Part shown: piece by piece, positions 1 through 7,672 of the stretch
How the letters are laid out: every line of letters begins with the position of its first letter
Numbering within the stretch: the first letter of the stretch is position 1
Source: CBFFRJ01 sp963530515
GTDB taxonomy: Bacteria > Pseudomonadota > Gammaproteobacteria > Enterobacterales > Enterobacteriaceae
Direction of reading: 5' to 3'
Length of the DNA: 64,000 nt
Assembly (NCBI GenBank): GCA_963530515.1
Contig: CAUSEC010000006.1
Coordinates: forward strand, 1-64,000
The notes under the pieces: generated by a model
The model's input: only the letters and a program-made list of their open reading frames with translations
What the model was told of the DNA's origin: nothing
Databases searched by the model: none
Translations under genes and position numbers: made by a program

Positions 1-93
1 AGCCGCCCTCGCCGCGCATCCATGCGCGTCGCCCCGGCCTTGCGGATACGCTTCGGCGATTTTCAGCCGGACCCAGTTATCGCTGTAGCTGTT
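1..93 (-). other. Open minus-strand frame without a start, possible gene remnant
   Basis: A minus-strand frame stays open from position 93 to the left edge (31 codons) and reads like protein (SYSDNWVRLKIAEAYPQG and on). A TAA stop lies directly upstream of it and there is no usable start codon. An ATG five codons upstream is in another frame and soon hits a stop, so a frameshifted remnant is possible. I do not recognise the product, and the rest would lie outside the window. Positions 94-133 show nothing further. Confidence 0.2.
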
Positions 94-133
94 TTATTCT
101 CATTGCACAGTGTTGTCGCTGCAAAACGTAATA

Positions 134-1069
134 TTACTGGGGCTCCCTCAGCCCTTCGTGAGTGGACCCGGCAATATCCAGCGCACTCAGCGCGTTCAGC
201 AGTGCATCCACTTTGGGCAGTAGCTGCTTGCGGCGCGGCCAGACGAGCGTCAGCGGCAAGCCATCCGGCTGCAATTCAGGCAACACGATTTCCAGCTCTC
301 CGGCTGCCAGCTGTTTGCGGATAAGCCAGGTCGGGCTTTGTGCCACCCCCAGCCCGGCGCAGACCGCCTGAATTTGCGCATCCACATCCCCCAGCGCCAT
401 GCGAAAAGGCACCGTGCGCCAGTGCGGATGATTATCCTCGGTGACAAACAGCCAGGGTTTCACCGAGCCGTCGACCCGCTCATACAAAATGGCCTGATGT
501 TGCAGAATTTCCTCGACCGTCTGCGGCCTGCCGTGGGCGTTGAGCCAGGCCGGTGACGCGCAAAAAACCATTTTCTCCCGTCCCAACAGTTTGCAGCCCA
601 GCGAGGTGGGCAGCGGTTCGGTTCCGCCAATCCGCACGGCGACGTCGATGCCTTCTTCAAAGAGATCAACGAAGCGGTCAGCGAAGGTCAGGCTCAGTGC
701 CAGCTCCGGGTTTTGCTGGCAGAAAGGCACCAGCAGCGGCATCACGCCCAGGCGACCATAGGTGTTAGGCACCGCCAGGCGCAGCCGCCCGGAAGGAATA
801 ATGCGCTGGGCCGCCAGCACGGACTCGGCCTCCGCCAGCTCTTCCATAATGCGGATGCAGGTCTGGTAGTAAGCGTGTCCGGCATCGGTGAGCTGCAGGC
901 TGCGGGTGGTGCGTTCAAGCAGTCGCGAGCCAAGCCTGGCTTCCAGCCGACTGACGCTTTTACTGATGGCGGAACCGGTCACGTGCAGGCGCTCGGCGGC
1001 GGCGGTAAAGCTGCCGCTCTCGACGCTTGCCACAAAGGGGACGATATCTTTCAGGCGCTGATCGTGCAT
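134..1069 (-). CDS. LysR-family transcriptional regulator
   Basis: The 311-residue protein has the normal LysR length. An N-terminal winged helix-turn-helix (about residues 1-60; FTAAAERLHVTGSAISKSVS) is followed by a periplasmic-binding-protein-like effector domain. It probably controls the divergent reductase gene whose start is 101 bp away, since LysR regulators usually act on a neighbour in this arrangement. The effector-domain wording (GRLRLAVPNTYGRLGVMPLL) resembles the CrgA/DmlR group that controls oxidoreductases. The ATG at 1069 begins just before the helix-turn-helix. The effector is unknown. Confidence 0.9.
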   Translation of the reverse strand: MHDQRLKDIVPFVASVESGSFTAAAERLHVTGSAISKSVSRLEARLGSRLLERTTRSLQLTDAGHAYYQTCIRIMEELAEAESVLAAQRIIPSGRLRLAVPNTYGRLGVMPLLVPFCQQNPELALSLTFADRFVDLFEEGIDVAVRIGGTEPLPTSLGCKLLGREKMVFCASPAWLNAHGRPQTVEEILQHQAILYERVDGSVKPWLFVTEDNHPHWRTVPFRMALGDVDAQIQAVCAGLGVAQSPTWLIRKQLAAGELEIVLPELQPDGLPLTLVWPRRKQLLPKVDALLNALSALDIAGSTHEGLREPQ

Positions 1070-1129
1070 GAATTAATGAACTCAGGTTGAGAATGATGTG
1101 AATTAATGCCAGAGATAAGAATTTAATTC
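1069..1129. promoter_or_regulatory. Divergent control region with repeated TGAATTAATG
   Basis: The sequence TGAATTAATG occurs at 1069-1078 and again at 1099-1108, exactly 30 bp (about three helical turns) apart. The short palindrome GAATTTAATTC follows at 1119-1129. Such spaced AT-rich sites between a LysR gene and a divergent target are plausible regulator sites. This is inference from position and symmetry. Confidence 0.4.
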
Positions 1130-1170
1130 TCCATTAGTCTACGCATTAACCTGATGGAGGAGAAACCCAA

Positions 1171-2238
1171 ATGCAGAAACAAGCACTGATTGTCGGCATC
1201 AGCGGCGTGATTGGTCGTGCGCTGGCAGAAAAACTGAAAGCCGAAGGCTGGAACGTGGCGGGCCTGTCGCGGGGACGTGGCGCGGTTCCCGAAGGCTGCA
1301 CCAGCCTGGTGGCGGATTTAACCGATGCGAACGCGGTGAACGCGGCGCTGGCCTCGCTCAAACCTGATGCGCTGTTCTTTAGCGTCTGGGCGCGCCAGGA
1401 AAACGAAAAAGAGAATATTCGCGTCAACGGCATGATGGTCAAAAACGTCATCAATGCACTGGGCGAGCGCCTCTCTGGCGCCCACGTAGCGCTGGTGACC
1501 GGTTTAAAACATTATCTTGGCCCCTTCGAAGCCTATGGCAAAGGGGCGGTGCCGGTGACGCCGTTTCGCGAAGAGCAGGGCCGCCAGCCGGTCGATAACT
1601 TCTACTACGCTCAGGAAGATGAGATTTTCGCCGGGGCAGAGAAATACGGCTACCGCTGGAGCGTGCATCGCCCGCACTCCATCATTGGCTACGCGGTGGG
1701 CAACGCCATGAACATGGGGCTGACGCTCGCGGTGTACGCCACCCTGTGCCGCGAAAAAGGCTGGCCGTTTATCTTCCCCGGATCCGTTGAGCAGTGGAAC
1801 GGCATCACCGATGTGACCGACGCGGGCCTGCTGGCTGAGCAGCTCAGCTGGGCCACCGCCAGCCCGAACGCGGCCAACGAAGACTTTAACGCCGTCAACG
1901 GTGACGTGTTCCGCTGGAACTGGTTATGGCCGCGCCTCGCCGCTTACTTTGGCATTGAATCTGCCGGATTCACCGGAAACATCATGCCGCTCGAAGGCCG
2001 CATGCAGGACGCCGCCGCCGCATGGCAGGAGATTGCTCAACGTGAGGGTTTAAAAGAAAGCGATGTTAACCGCCTGGCGTCATGGTGGCACACCGATGCC
2101 GATCTCGGCCGCCCGATGGAGGCTTTCACCGACATGAGTAAAAGCCGTAAGGCAGGCTTTACCGGCTATCGCAGCACGCTGGATTCGTTCACCCGGCTCT
2201 TTGATCAGCTGAAAGCGGAAAACATCCTTCCTCGTTAA
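1171..2238 (+). CDS. PRISE-type NAD(P)-dependent short-chain reductase
   Basis: This 355-residue atypical short-chain dehydrogenase/reductase starts with a Rossmann nucleotide-binding loop (IVGISGVIGRALA, residues 7-19). It carries the NFYYAQED motif typical of the progesterone 5-beta-reductase/iridoid synthase-like (PRISE) family, whose Tyr sits in that motif. Members reduce activated C=C bonds of enones with NADPH; the natural substrate in bacteria is unknown. A Shine-Dalgarno (GGAGG) precedes the ATG. It is transcribed divergently from the LysR gene and ends in its own hairpin, so it looks monocistronic. Confidence 0.85.
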   Translation: MQKQALIVGISGVIGRALAEKLKAEGWNVAGLSRGRGAVPEGCTSLVADLTDANAVNAALASLKPDALFFSVWARQENEKENIRVNGMMVKNVINALGERLSGAHVALVTGLKHYLGPFEAYGKGAVPVTPFREEQGRQPVDNFYYAQEDEIFAGAEKYGYRWSVHRPHSIIGYAVGNAMNMGLTLAVYATLCREKGWPFIFPGSVEQWNGITDVTDAGLLAEQLSWATASPNAANEDFNAVNGDVFRWNWLWPRLAAYFGIESAGFTGNIMPLEGRMQDAAAAWQEIAQREGLKESDVNRLASWWHTDADLGRPMEAFTDMSKSRKAGFTGYRSTLDSFTRLFDQLKAENILPR

Positions 2239-2247
2239 GTTCGCGGT

Positions 2248-2278
2248 CACTCAGGTGTGCGCCACCTGAGTGATTTTC
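2248..2278 (+). terminator. Terminator after the PRISE reductase
   Basis: A perfect 10-bp stem, CACTCAGGTG (2248-2257) with CACCTGAGTG (2263-2272), has a 5-nt loop and is followed by ATTTTC. The T-run is short, so efficiency may be modest. Confidence 0.65.
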
Positions 2279-2370
2279 TACCTGCGTCACAAAAATCTCC
2301 TTTGGCTTTTTACTTTGTTTCCAATGTTAACTATGTTCGGTGCAGTGTCTACTCCTGCATTGAGGTTCCT

Positions 2371-3903
2371 GTGTCTAAACATCGTGTTACTCAAGGTTTA
2401 TTACTTGCACTCGCCGCCACGCTGCCGATTTCTGCACTGGCTGAAACCGCCCAGCAGCAGCAACAAAAACTGGCCGCTGAGGTGATTCCTTATCAGGTCA
2501 AACCCCGCGTCTTCGTACTGACGGATATCGGCAATGAGCCGGACGACCAGATGTCGCTGACCCGCTTTTTGCTGTATTCGAATGAGATGAACATCGAAGG
2601 GCTGGTGGCGACCACCTCCACCTGGCAGCGGGAGAAAGTGCACCCGGACATGATTGAACTGGTGCTCGGGCACTACGCTGAGGTCCAGCCTAACTTACTC
2701 AAACACGACCCGGCCTACCCGGCGGCGAGTCTGCTCAAATCCCGCATTGCGGCAGGCCAGGCGAGCTATGGCATGCAGGCCACTGGTGAAGGCAAAGGCA
2801 CCGCAGGATCGGCGTTGCTGGTCAGCGCCATCGAAAAAAGCACCAACAAGGCGCAGCCGCTGTATATCAACCTGTGGGGCGGGGCGAACACGCTGGCACA
2901 GGCGCTGATTGATCTGTCGAAGAAGCACCCGGCGGCAGACGTTGATGCGCTGACGCGCAACCTGATTGTCTACTCCATCTCCGACCAGGACGATGCGGGC
3001 ATCTGGGTGCGCGAGCACTATCCTCACATCACTTACATCGTCGATCCGTCAAGCCAGAACGGGGAAGACTATGCCCGCGCCACCTGGACCGGGATCAGCG
3101 GTGACAAATATTACCGCAATGCGCCGGGCGCAGATTTCACTACCGTCTCGCAAAGCTGGCTGGATAAAAACATCCGCAGCAAAGGGCCGCTCGGCAAAGG
3201 CTATCTGCAATATTTGTTCATTATGGAAGGCGACACGCCTGCGTTCCTGGGGCTTATCCGTAATGGCCTGAACAGCGACATGAATCCTGGCTGGGGCGGC
3301 TGGGGCGGGCGCTACATTGTGCGTCAGCCGCAGCATGAACCGCGCCCCATCTGGAGCAGCGGCGGCGATTTCTACCCCGGCAGCCCGAACGCCGCAGACA
3401 CGGTCACTGGCAGCGATGGCAAGACCTACACGTCCAACCAGGCCACCGTCTGGCGCTGGCGCGAAGCCTTCCAGCATGATTTTGCAGCCCGCATGGACTG
3501 GAGCATCAAACCCTACGCTTCCGCCAACCATAATCCGCAGCTGGTGGTGAACGGCAAGCCTGGCAAAGAGGTGGTGTATCTGGAGGCGAAGGTGGGAGAA
3601 GAGGTGGCGGTCAGCGCCGACGGCTCGAAAGATCCTGACGGTAACGCCCTGAGCTACAACTGGTTCCTCTACCCGGAGGCCACGTCGGCCATTTCCAGCG
3701 CCGTGGAGGTGAAAGACGTGCAAGGGCGCAGAGGGGAAGATTTCCTGAACGCACCTTCGGTGCTCGCGCTCAGTGACAACCACGCTCAGGCGGTGAAGGT
3801 TAACGCCCTGCGTAAAGGTACGGAACACCTGATTCTGGCGGTGACCGATAACGGCACGCCGTCACTTACGTCATATCGCCGGGTCATTATCACGGTGAAA
3901 TAA
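2371..3903 (+). CDS. Exported DUF1593 nucleoside hydrolase-like protein
   Basis: The protein is about 510 residues. It has a Sec-type signal peptide (residues 1-25, ending in SALAE) and then a DUF1593 domain related to nucleoside hydrolases. The acidic motif TDIGNEPDDQ near residue 57 matches the calcium/ribose-binding N-terminus of that fold. The C-terminal part (from about residue 395) looks like an immunoglobulin-like beta domain (SADGSKDPDGNALSYNW). Such proteins are sometimes called SdbA-like cellulose binders; no reaction is established. I chose GTG 2371 because it follows GAGG and begins the signal peptide. The longer frame from GTG 2257 starts inside the preceding terminator hairpin. 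Confidence 0.8.
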   Translation: MSKHRVTQGLLLALAATLPISALAETAQQQQQKLAAEVIPYQVKPRVFVLTDIGNEPDDQMSLTRFLLYSNEMNIEGLVATTSTWQREKVHPDMIELVLGHYAEVQPNLLKHDPAYPAASLLKSRIAAGQASYGMQATGEGKGTAGSALLVSAIEKSTNKAQPLYINLWGGANTLAQALIDLSKKHPAADVDALTRNLIVYSISDQDDAGIWVREHYPHITYIVDPSSQNGEDYARATWTGISGDKYYRNAPGADFTTVSQSWLDKNIRSKGPLGKGYLQYLFIMEGDTPAFLGLIRNGLNSDMNPGWGGWGGRYIVRQPQHEPRPIWSSGGDFYPGSPNAADTVTGSDGKTYTSNQATVWRWREAFQHDFAARMDWSIKPYASANHNPQLVVNGKPGKEVVYLEAKVGEEVAVSADGSKDPDGNALSYNWFLYPEATSAISSAVEVKDVQGRRGEDFLNAPSVLALSDNHAQAVKVNALRKGTEHLILAVTDNGTPSLTSYRRVIITVK

Positions 3904-3928
3904 AAAATCCGCGCCGGGAAACCGGCGC
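3902..3928 (-). terminator. Terminator for the second LysR gene
   Basis: On the minus strand GCGCCGG and CCGGCGC form a 7-bp stem (3911-3928) around a 4-nt loop, followed by a GGATTTTTTA tract. The T-tract overlaps the stop codon of the convergent DUF1593 gene. Confidence 0.75.
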
Positions 3929-3935
3929 TGTCACC

Positions 3936-4862
3936 TCAGGTCGCCATGCCCTCACGAAACACGTCAATCAGCTCCCGTAACCCCGATGGCACGGTACGAT
4001 TCCCCGGATAGTAAAGATACATCGCGGGTTCCATCGGAGCCCACTCCGCCAGCACCACCCGTAGCTCCCCGCTGCGTAACCAGGGCTCGGCCCGCTTTTC
4101 CAGACAGTAGGTGATGCCCGCTCCGGCCAGCGCCAGCTCAATGCCCATCGTGGTTTCGCCCACGCACACCTGCCCCGGTACGTCGAGAGCACGGTACTCT
4201 TCGCCGCGACGAAATTCCCATTTGTAAATCGTCCCCTGGCCGGTACGAATCTGGATGCAGGCGTGGTGCAGCAAGTCTTCCGGGCGCATGGGTTCGGCGT
4301 GGTGGTAAAGGTAGCGCGGCGAGGCGACCGCCACCCACTTCAGTGGCTCGCCCAGTTTCACCGCCACGAAATCGTCGGCAATGGTGCCGCCAAAGCGAAT
4401 CCCGGCGTCGAACCCTTCCGCCACGATATCCACCATCCGGTCATCCACCGTCACATCCACCTGCACCTGCGGGTAGCGCTTTAAAAAAGCAGGCAGGTGG
4501 GGGGCGACAATCAGCCGTGCTCCGTCGCTCAACACGTTCAGACGGATGCGCCCGACCGGATTCTCGCGCCAGGCGTTTAGCTCGTCGAGGGCTTCGCTGA
4601 TTTCGCTAAAACCGATGTTCAGCCGCTTTGCCAGTGCCAGCCCGGCGTCGGTGGGCGACACCGTCCGGCTGGTGCGGTTGAGCAGACGCACGCCAAGACG
4701 TGTTTCCAGGTTGCGAATGGCGTGGCTTAAGGCGGAGGTGGTCAGGCCCAGCTCTACCGCCGCCTGGGTAAAACTGCGCGCACGCTCAACGGCGCGAAAG
4801 GCGTTCAGGTCGGCAAGGTCGCTGCGCGAGAGGCGCAATGTGGGTCTGACTGGCATAAACAC
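3936..4862 (-). CDS. LysR-family transcriptional regulator
   Basis: The 308-residue protein carries an N-terminal LysR helix-turn-helix (about residues 14-75; FTQAAVELGLTTSALSHAIR) and a type 2 periplasmic-binding-protein effector domain. The effector domain has the usual wording of this branch (FDAGIRFGG, VAVASPRYL). It ends just before its own terminator and is divergent from the metallophosphoesterase gene 124 bp away. Its target is not evident: the neighbour is not a typical inducible catabolic enzyme. Start at ATG 4862; a second ATG at residue 3 is equally possible. Confidence 0.9.
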   Translation of the reverse strand: MFMPVRPTLRLSRSDLADLNAFRAVERARSFTQAAVELGLTTSALSHAIRNLETRLGVRLLNRTSRTVSPTDAGLALAKRLNIGFSEISEALDELNAWRENPVGRIRLNVLSDGARLIVAPHLPAFLKRYPQVQVDVTVDDRMVDIVAEGFDAGIRFGGTIADDFVAVKLGEPLKWVAVASPRYLYHHAEPMRPEDLLHHACIQIRTGQGTIYKWEFRRGEEYRALDVPGQVCVGETTMGIELALAGAGITYCLEKRAEPWLRSGELRVVLAEWAPMEPAMYLYYPGNRTVPSGLRELIDVFREGMAT

Positions 4863-4986
4863 CTTCTTTGTTCATTGAATAAAATTCACCGCACGGTAAA
4901 CAAAATAGCCACCGGAACGGCATGACAAGATGCTAGTTTTAACGCGTTATCACCGTTCTTGTTTCATTTGTTGATAGGGAGCTGAG

Positions 4987-6105
4987 ATGTTCTTTCTCTG
5001 GACGCTGTTACCGGCGCTGTACATTGCTTTTCGTTTTATCTGGCGGCTCTCGCTGCCCGTCATCGCCAAAGTACTCTTTACCCTGCTGGTGGTGCTGATT
5101 TGCCAGTTCCACTTTATCAGCAGGATGCTGTGGGGCAGCATGTTCTCTCCCGAGTGGCCGCGCCCGGCGATGATTGCTATCGGCACGCTTTTTGGCGCTA
5201 CGGTGCTCTTTGCCAGTTTACTGCTGCTGCGCGATCTGGCTGCGCTGCTGCTTCGCCTGATTGCCCGTAAACGTCTGCCCTTTTTGCCGATAACGCTGCC
5301 CCTGCTGGTCGGCTCGGTAGTGCTCTCCGGCGCGGGCGTCTGGCAGGCGATTCAGGTGCCTGAGGTGCGCACCGTTGATGTGAAGATCGCCGGTTTACCG
5401 CCCGCATTTGAAGGCTACCGCGTGGTGCAACTGGCGGATATCCATGCCACGCGCCTGCTGCCCCACGAATGGGTTGAGCAAATTGTCGCGAAAACCAATG
5501 CCCTGAAGCCGGACCTGATTGCCCTCACCGGTGATATGTCGGACGGCACGCTGGCGGTACGCTACAGCGATGTGGAACCCCTCGCGAATTTGCACGCCGC
5601 TGACGGGGTGTATGCCATCACCGGTAATCACGAATATTACTTCGATTTTAACGAATGGATACCGGCCTGGCAGAAGCTCGGCATTCCCTTCCTGATGAAC
5701 AGCCATGTGCGCATTGCAAAGGGTGATGCGTCGCTGGTGCTGGCGGGCGTCACCGATAAAATCGCCGAACGTTTTGGCTTCGACGCCCCCGATATCGCCC
5801 GCGCGCTCGAAGGCACCACGCCCAGCGACACCGTGATTCTGCTCGACCATCGGCCTGATACGGCGGTCAAAAATGCCGAATATGGCGTTAAGCTCCAGCT
5901 CTCCGGCCACACCCATGGCGGTATGGTGCGTGGGCTCGATCAGGCGGTCAAACTGGCGAACGGCGGGTTTGTTTCCGGTCGCTATCAGGTGGGTAAGATG
6001 ACGCTGTATGTCAGTAACGGCGCCGGGCTCTGGAGCGGCTTTCCGCTGCGCCTCGGTCGCCCGTCTGAAATCACCCAGTTTATTCTGCATGCCGATAAGC
6101 CCTAA
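4987..6105 (+). CDS. Membrane-anchored metallophosphoesterase
   Basis: The 372-residue protein has four or so predicted N-terminal membrane helices (residues 1-125) and then a calcineurin-like phosphoesterase domain. The dimetal motifs are all present in order: LADIH, LTGDMSD, GNHEYY and LSGHTHGG. This layout matches the YkuE/YaeI group, some of whose members act on lipid-linked phosphates or UDP-diacylglucosamine-like substrates. The substrate here is not known. The catalytic domain would sit outside or at the membrane face after the last helix. The ATG follows AGGGAGCTGAG. No operon partner is evident. Confidence 0.85.
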   Translation: MFFLWTLLPALYIAFRFIWRLSLPVIAKVLFTLLVVLICQFHFISRMLWGSMFSPEWPRPAMIAIGTLFGATVLFASLLLLRDLAALLLRLIARKRLPFLPITLPLLVGSVVLSGAGVWQAIQVPEVRTVDVKIAGLPPAFEGYRVVQLADIHATRLLPHEWVEQIVAKTNALKPDLIALTGDMSDGTLAVRYSDVEPLANLHAADGVYAITGNHEYYFDFNEWIPAWQKLGIPFLMNSHVRIAKGDASLVLAGVTDKIAERFGFDAPDIARALEGTTPSDTVILLDHRPDTAVKNAEYGVKLQLSGHTHGGMVRGLDQAVKLANGGFVSGRYQVGKMTLYVSNGAGLWSGFPLRLGRPSEITQFILHADKP

Positions 6106-6195
6106 AACCGTGAATTTCATTCAACGATGCATGCCATAAGGCTCATCAAATAGCGGTATTGCCCCACCTACAATGAACGCCTTTCAACGTTCATC

Positions 6196-6215
6196 ACGCC
6201 CGGCTCGCCGGGCGT
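6196..6215 (+). terminator. GC-rich hairpin between the phosphoesterase and MFS genes
   Basis: ACGCCCGG and CCGGGCGT pair over 8 bp around a CTCG loop, followed by CTTCTCGCTT. It may end the upstream transcript or attenuate entry into the MFS gene. The weak T-tract makes it an uncertain terminator. Confidence 0.4.
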
Positions 6216-6238
6216 CTTCTCGCTTATCAGGTTATCTC

Positions 6239-7474
6239 ATGCACACTTGCGTAAAGCACGGCACTGCCATGCCCAAAGAACGGCGGGTGACGCCTCCGGC
6301 GGGCCTGTTCGCCGCCATGTTGCCCCTCGGTCTGGGGGGCTTTTTTATCGGCACCGGTGAATTTGCCTCCATGAGCCTGCTGCCGTCACTGGCGGCAGGA
6401 ACCGGGGTCTCCGTGCCGGAGGCGGGGAGTTATATCAGCGCCTATGCCATCGGCGTGGTGGTGGGGGCGCCGCTGATGGCAGTGATGGGCGCTCGCTGGC
6501 CGCGCAAGAGGCTGCTGCTGGGGTTAATGATGCTGGTAATTCTCGGCTACCTTGCCAGTGCAATGGCATGGAATGCGGCGTCGCTGCGGGTGGCACGCTT
6601 TATCTCCGGCCTGCCGCACGGGGCCTGGTACGGCGTGGGCGGGCTGGCGGCCTCAGTCATGGTGCCTGCATCCCGGCGTACTCAATACATCGGCTATGTG
6701 ATGCTAGGGCTGGCGGCGGCAAATGTGGCGGGTGTTCCGGCGATGACCTGGCTGGGGCAGCATCTGGGCTGGCGGGCCGCATTTCTGTTTGTCGCCGCAG
6801 GTGGTGTGCTGACCGCCATTATGCTTATCTTTTTCCTGCCTGCGACGCCGGGCTTAAAAAACGTGTCGTTACTGCATGAGTTGACCGCGCTGCGCAAACC
6901 GCAGGTCTGGCTGACGTTTGCCGTCGCCTCTATTGGCTTCGGTGGGATGTTTGCGGTTTACACGTACATCACACCCACGCTTGTCCATGTCAGCCGGTAT
7001 TCTCTGACCGCCGTGCCAGTCCTACTGCTGGTCTGGGGCGTGGGGATGGTGTGCGGCAATATCGTCGGCGGCTGGCTTGCGGATCGCGCACTCATCCCGG
7101 CGATTATGACTATGCTGCTCTGGAACGTCGCCTGCCTGGCGCTGTTCTCTCTGGTCGCGCATATTTCGTGGGCCGTTGTGGCGGTGCTTTTTCTGCTGGG
7201 CAATGGTTTTGCGCTGGTTCCTGCGCTCCAGGCGCGACTCATGGATGTCGCCCAGGACGCACAGACGCTGGCAGCATCGCTCAACCACAGTGCGTTTAAT
7301 ATTGCCAATGCCATCGGGGCTTCGCTCGGTGGCGTAGCGATTTCCGCAGGGGCTGGCTGGGCGTCAACCGGTTGGGTCGGTGCTCTGCTGGCCGCCGCCG
7401 GGTCAGGCATCATGTGTATATCCATTATTTATGCGAAGAGGCACCAAGATGACGGATATCCTCCCGCAGGTTGA
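6239..7474 (+). CDS. MFS exporter, AraJ/YdhP-like DHA1 family
   Basis: The protein is about 411 residues with roughly 12 hydrophobic segments, the size of drug:H+ antiporter-1 family sugar/drug exporters. The segment IGTGEFASMSLLPSLA near the N-terminus matches the AraJ/YdhP/NepI group, and the loop 2-3 motif appears as GARWPRKRLLL. Members export arabinose-like sugars, nucleosides or drugs; the substrate is unknown. A longer frame opens at 6173 but would run through a GC-rich hairpin. ATG 6239 or ATG 6269 (MPKERR) is the likelier start, with a weak AGG upstream of 6239. Confidence 0.8.
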   Translation: MHTCVKHGTAMPKERRVTPPAGLFAAMLPLGLGGFFIGTGEFASMSLLPSLAAGTGVSVPEAGSYISAYAIGVVVGAPLMAVMGARWPRKRLLLGLMMLVILGYLASAMAWNAASLRVARFISGLPHGAWYGVGGLAASVMVPASRRTQYIGYVMLGLAAANVAGVPAMTWLGQHLGWRAAFLFVAAGGVLTAIMLIFFLPATPGLKNVSLLHELTALRKPQVWLTFAVASIGFGGMFAVYTYITPTLVHVSRYSLTAVPVLLLVWGVGMVCGNIVGGWLADRALIPAIMTMLLWNVACLALFSLVAHISWAVVAVLFLLGNGFALVPALQARLMDVAQDAQTLAASLNHSAFNIANAIGASLGGVAISAGAGWASTGWVGALLAAAGSGIMCISIIYAKRHQDDGYPPAG

Positions 7475-7530
7475 TGCTGCCTGAAGAGTTCAACGCCCTG
7501 GACGTGACGGCGCATCTGCTTTGTGCATGA
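7449..7530 (+). pseudogene. Possible degraded short coding remnant
   Basis: An ATG at 7449, overlapping the end of the MFS gene, opens an 11-codon frame (MTDILPQVDAA then TGA). A +1 shift joins it to LPEEFNALDVTAHLLCA, which also ends in TGA. The composition looks coding-like but is too short to identify. It may be the trace of a lost downstream gene. The rest of the space to 7588 shows nothing. Confidence 0.2.
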
Positions 7531-7588
7531 CGCTCTTCTCCCCAATCCCTTCAATCCATTGTAAAAAAAATTTAATGCGTGTTTGGCT

Positions 7589-7615
7589 TAAGTGTTAACG
7601 GCTTTTTACCGATAT
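7589..7615 (+). promoter_or_regulatory. Sigma-28 (FliA)-like promoter of the chemoreceptor gene
   Basis: TAAG, 15 bp, then ACCGATAT resembles the flagellar sigma-28 consensus TAAA-N15-GCCGATAA (9 of 12 positions). It lies about 58 bp upstream of the chemoreceptor start. Chemoreceptors are commonly class 3 flagellar genes, so the placement makes sense. Confidence 0.5.
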
Positions 7616-7672
7616 ATGACATATGGGTTGTTTGGGTTAATTGCCAAAGGGCGACTGCCCAGGTGGGGAAAG

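Noticed and set aside
2257..2370. N-terminal extension of the DUF1593 protein from GTG 2257
   Set aside because: The start would lie within the stem of the upstream terminator; GTG 2371 has a ribosome binding site and begins a good signal peptide.
3049..3828. A 259-codon minus-strand frame within the DUF1593 gene
   Set aside because: Antisense shadow of a clear gene with signal peptide and domain; its product has low-complexity His/Arg/Ala content and no recognised motif.
5395..6120. A 241-codon minus-strand frame
   Set aside because: Antisense to the metallophosphoesterase catalytic domain, whose four metal motifs are intact on the plus strand.
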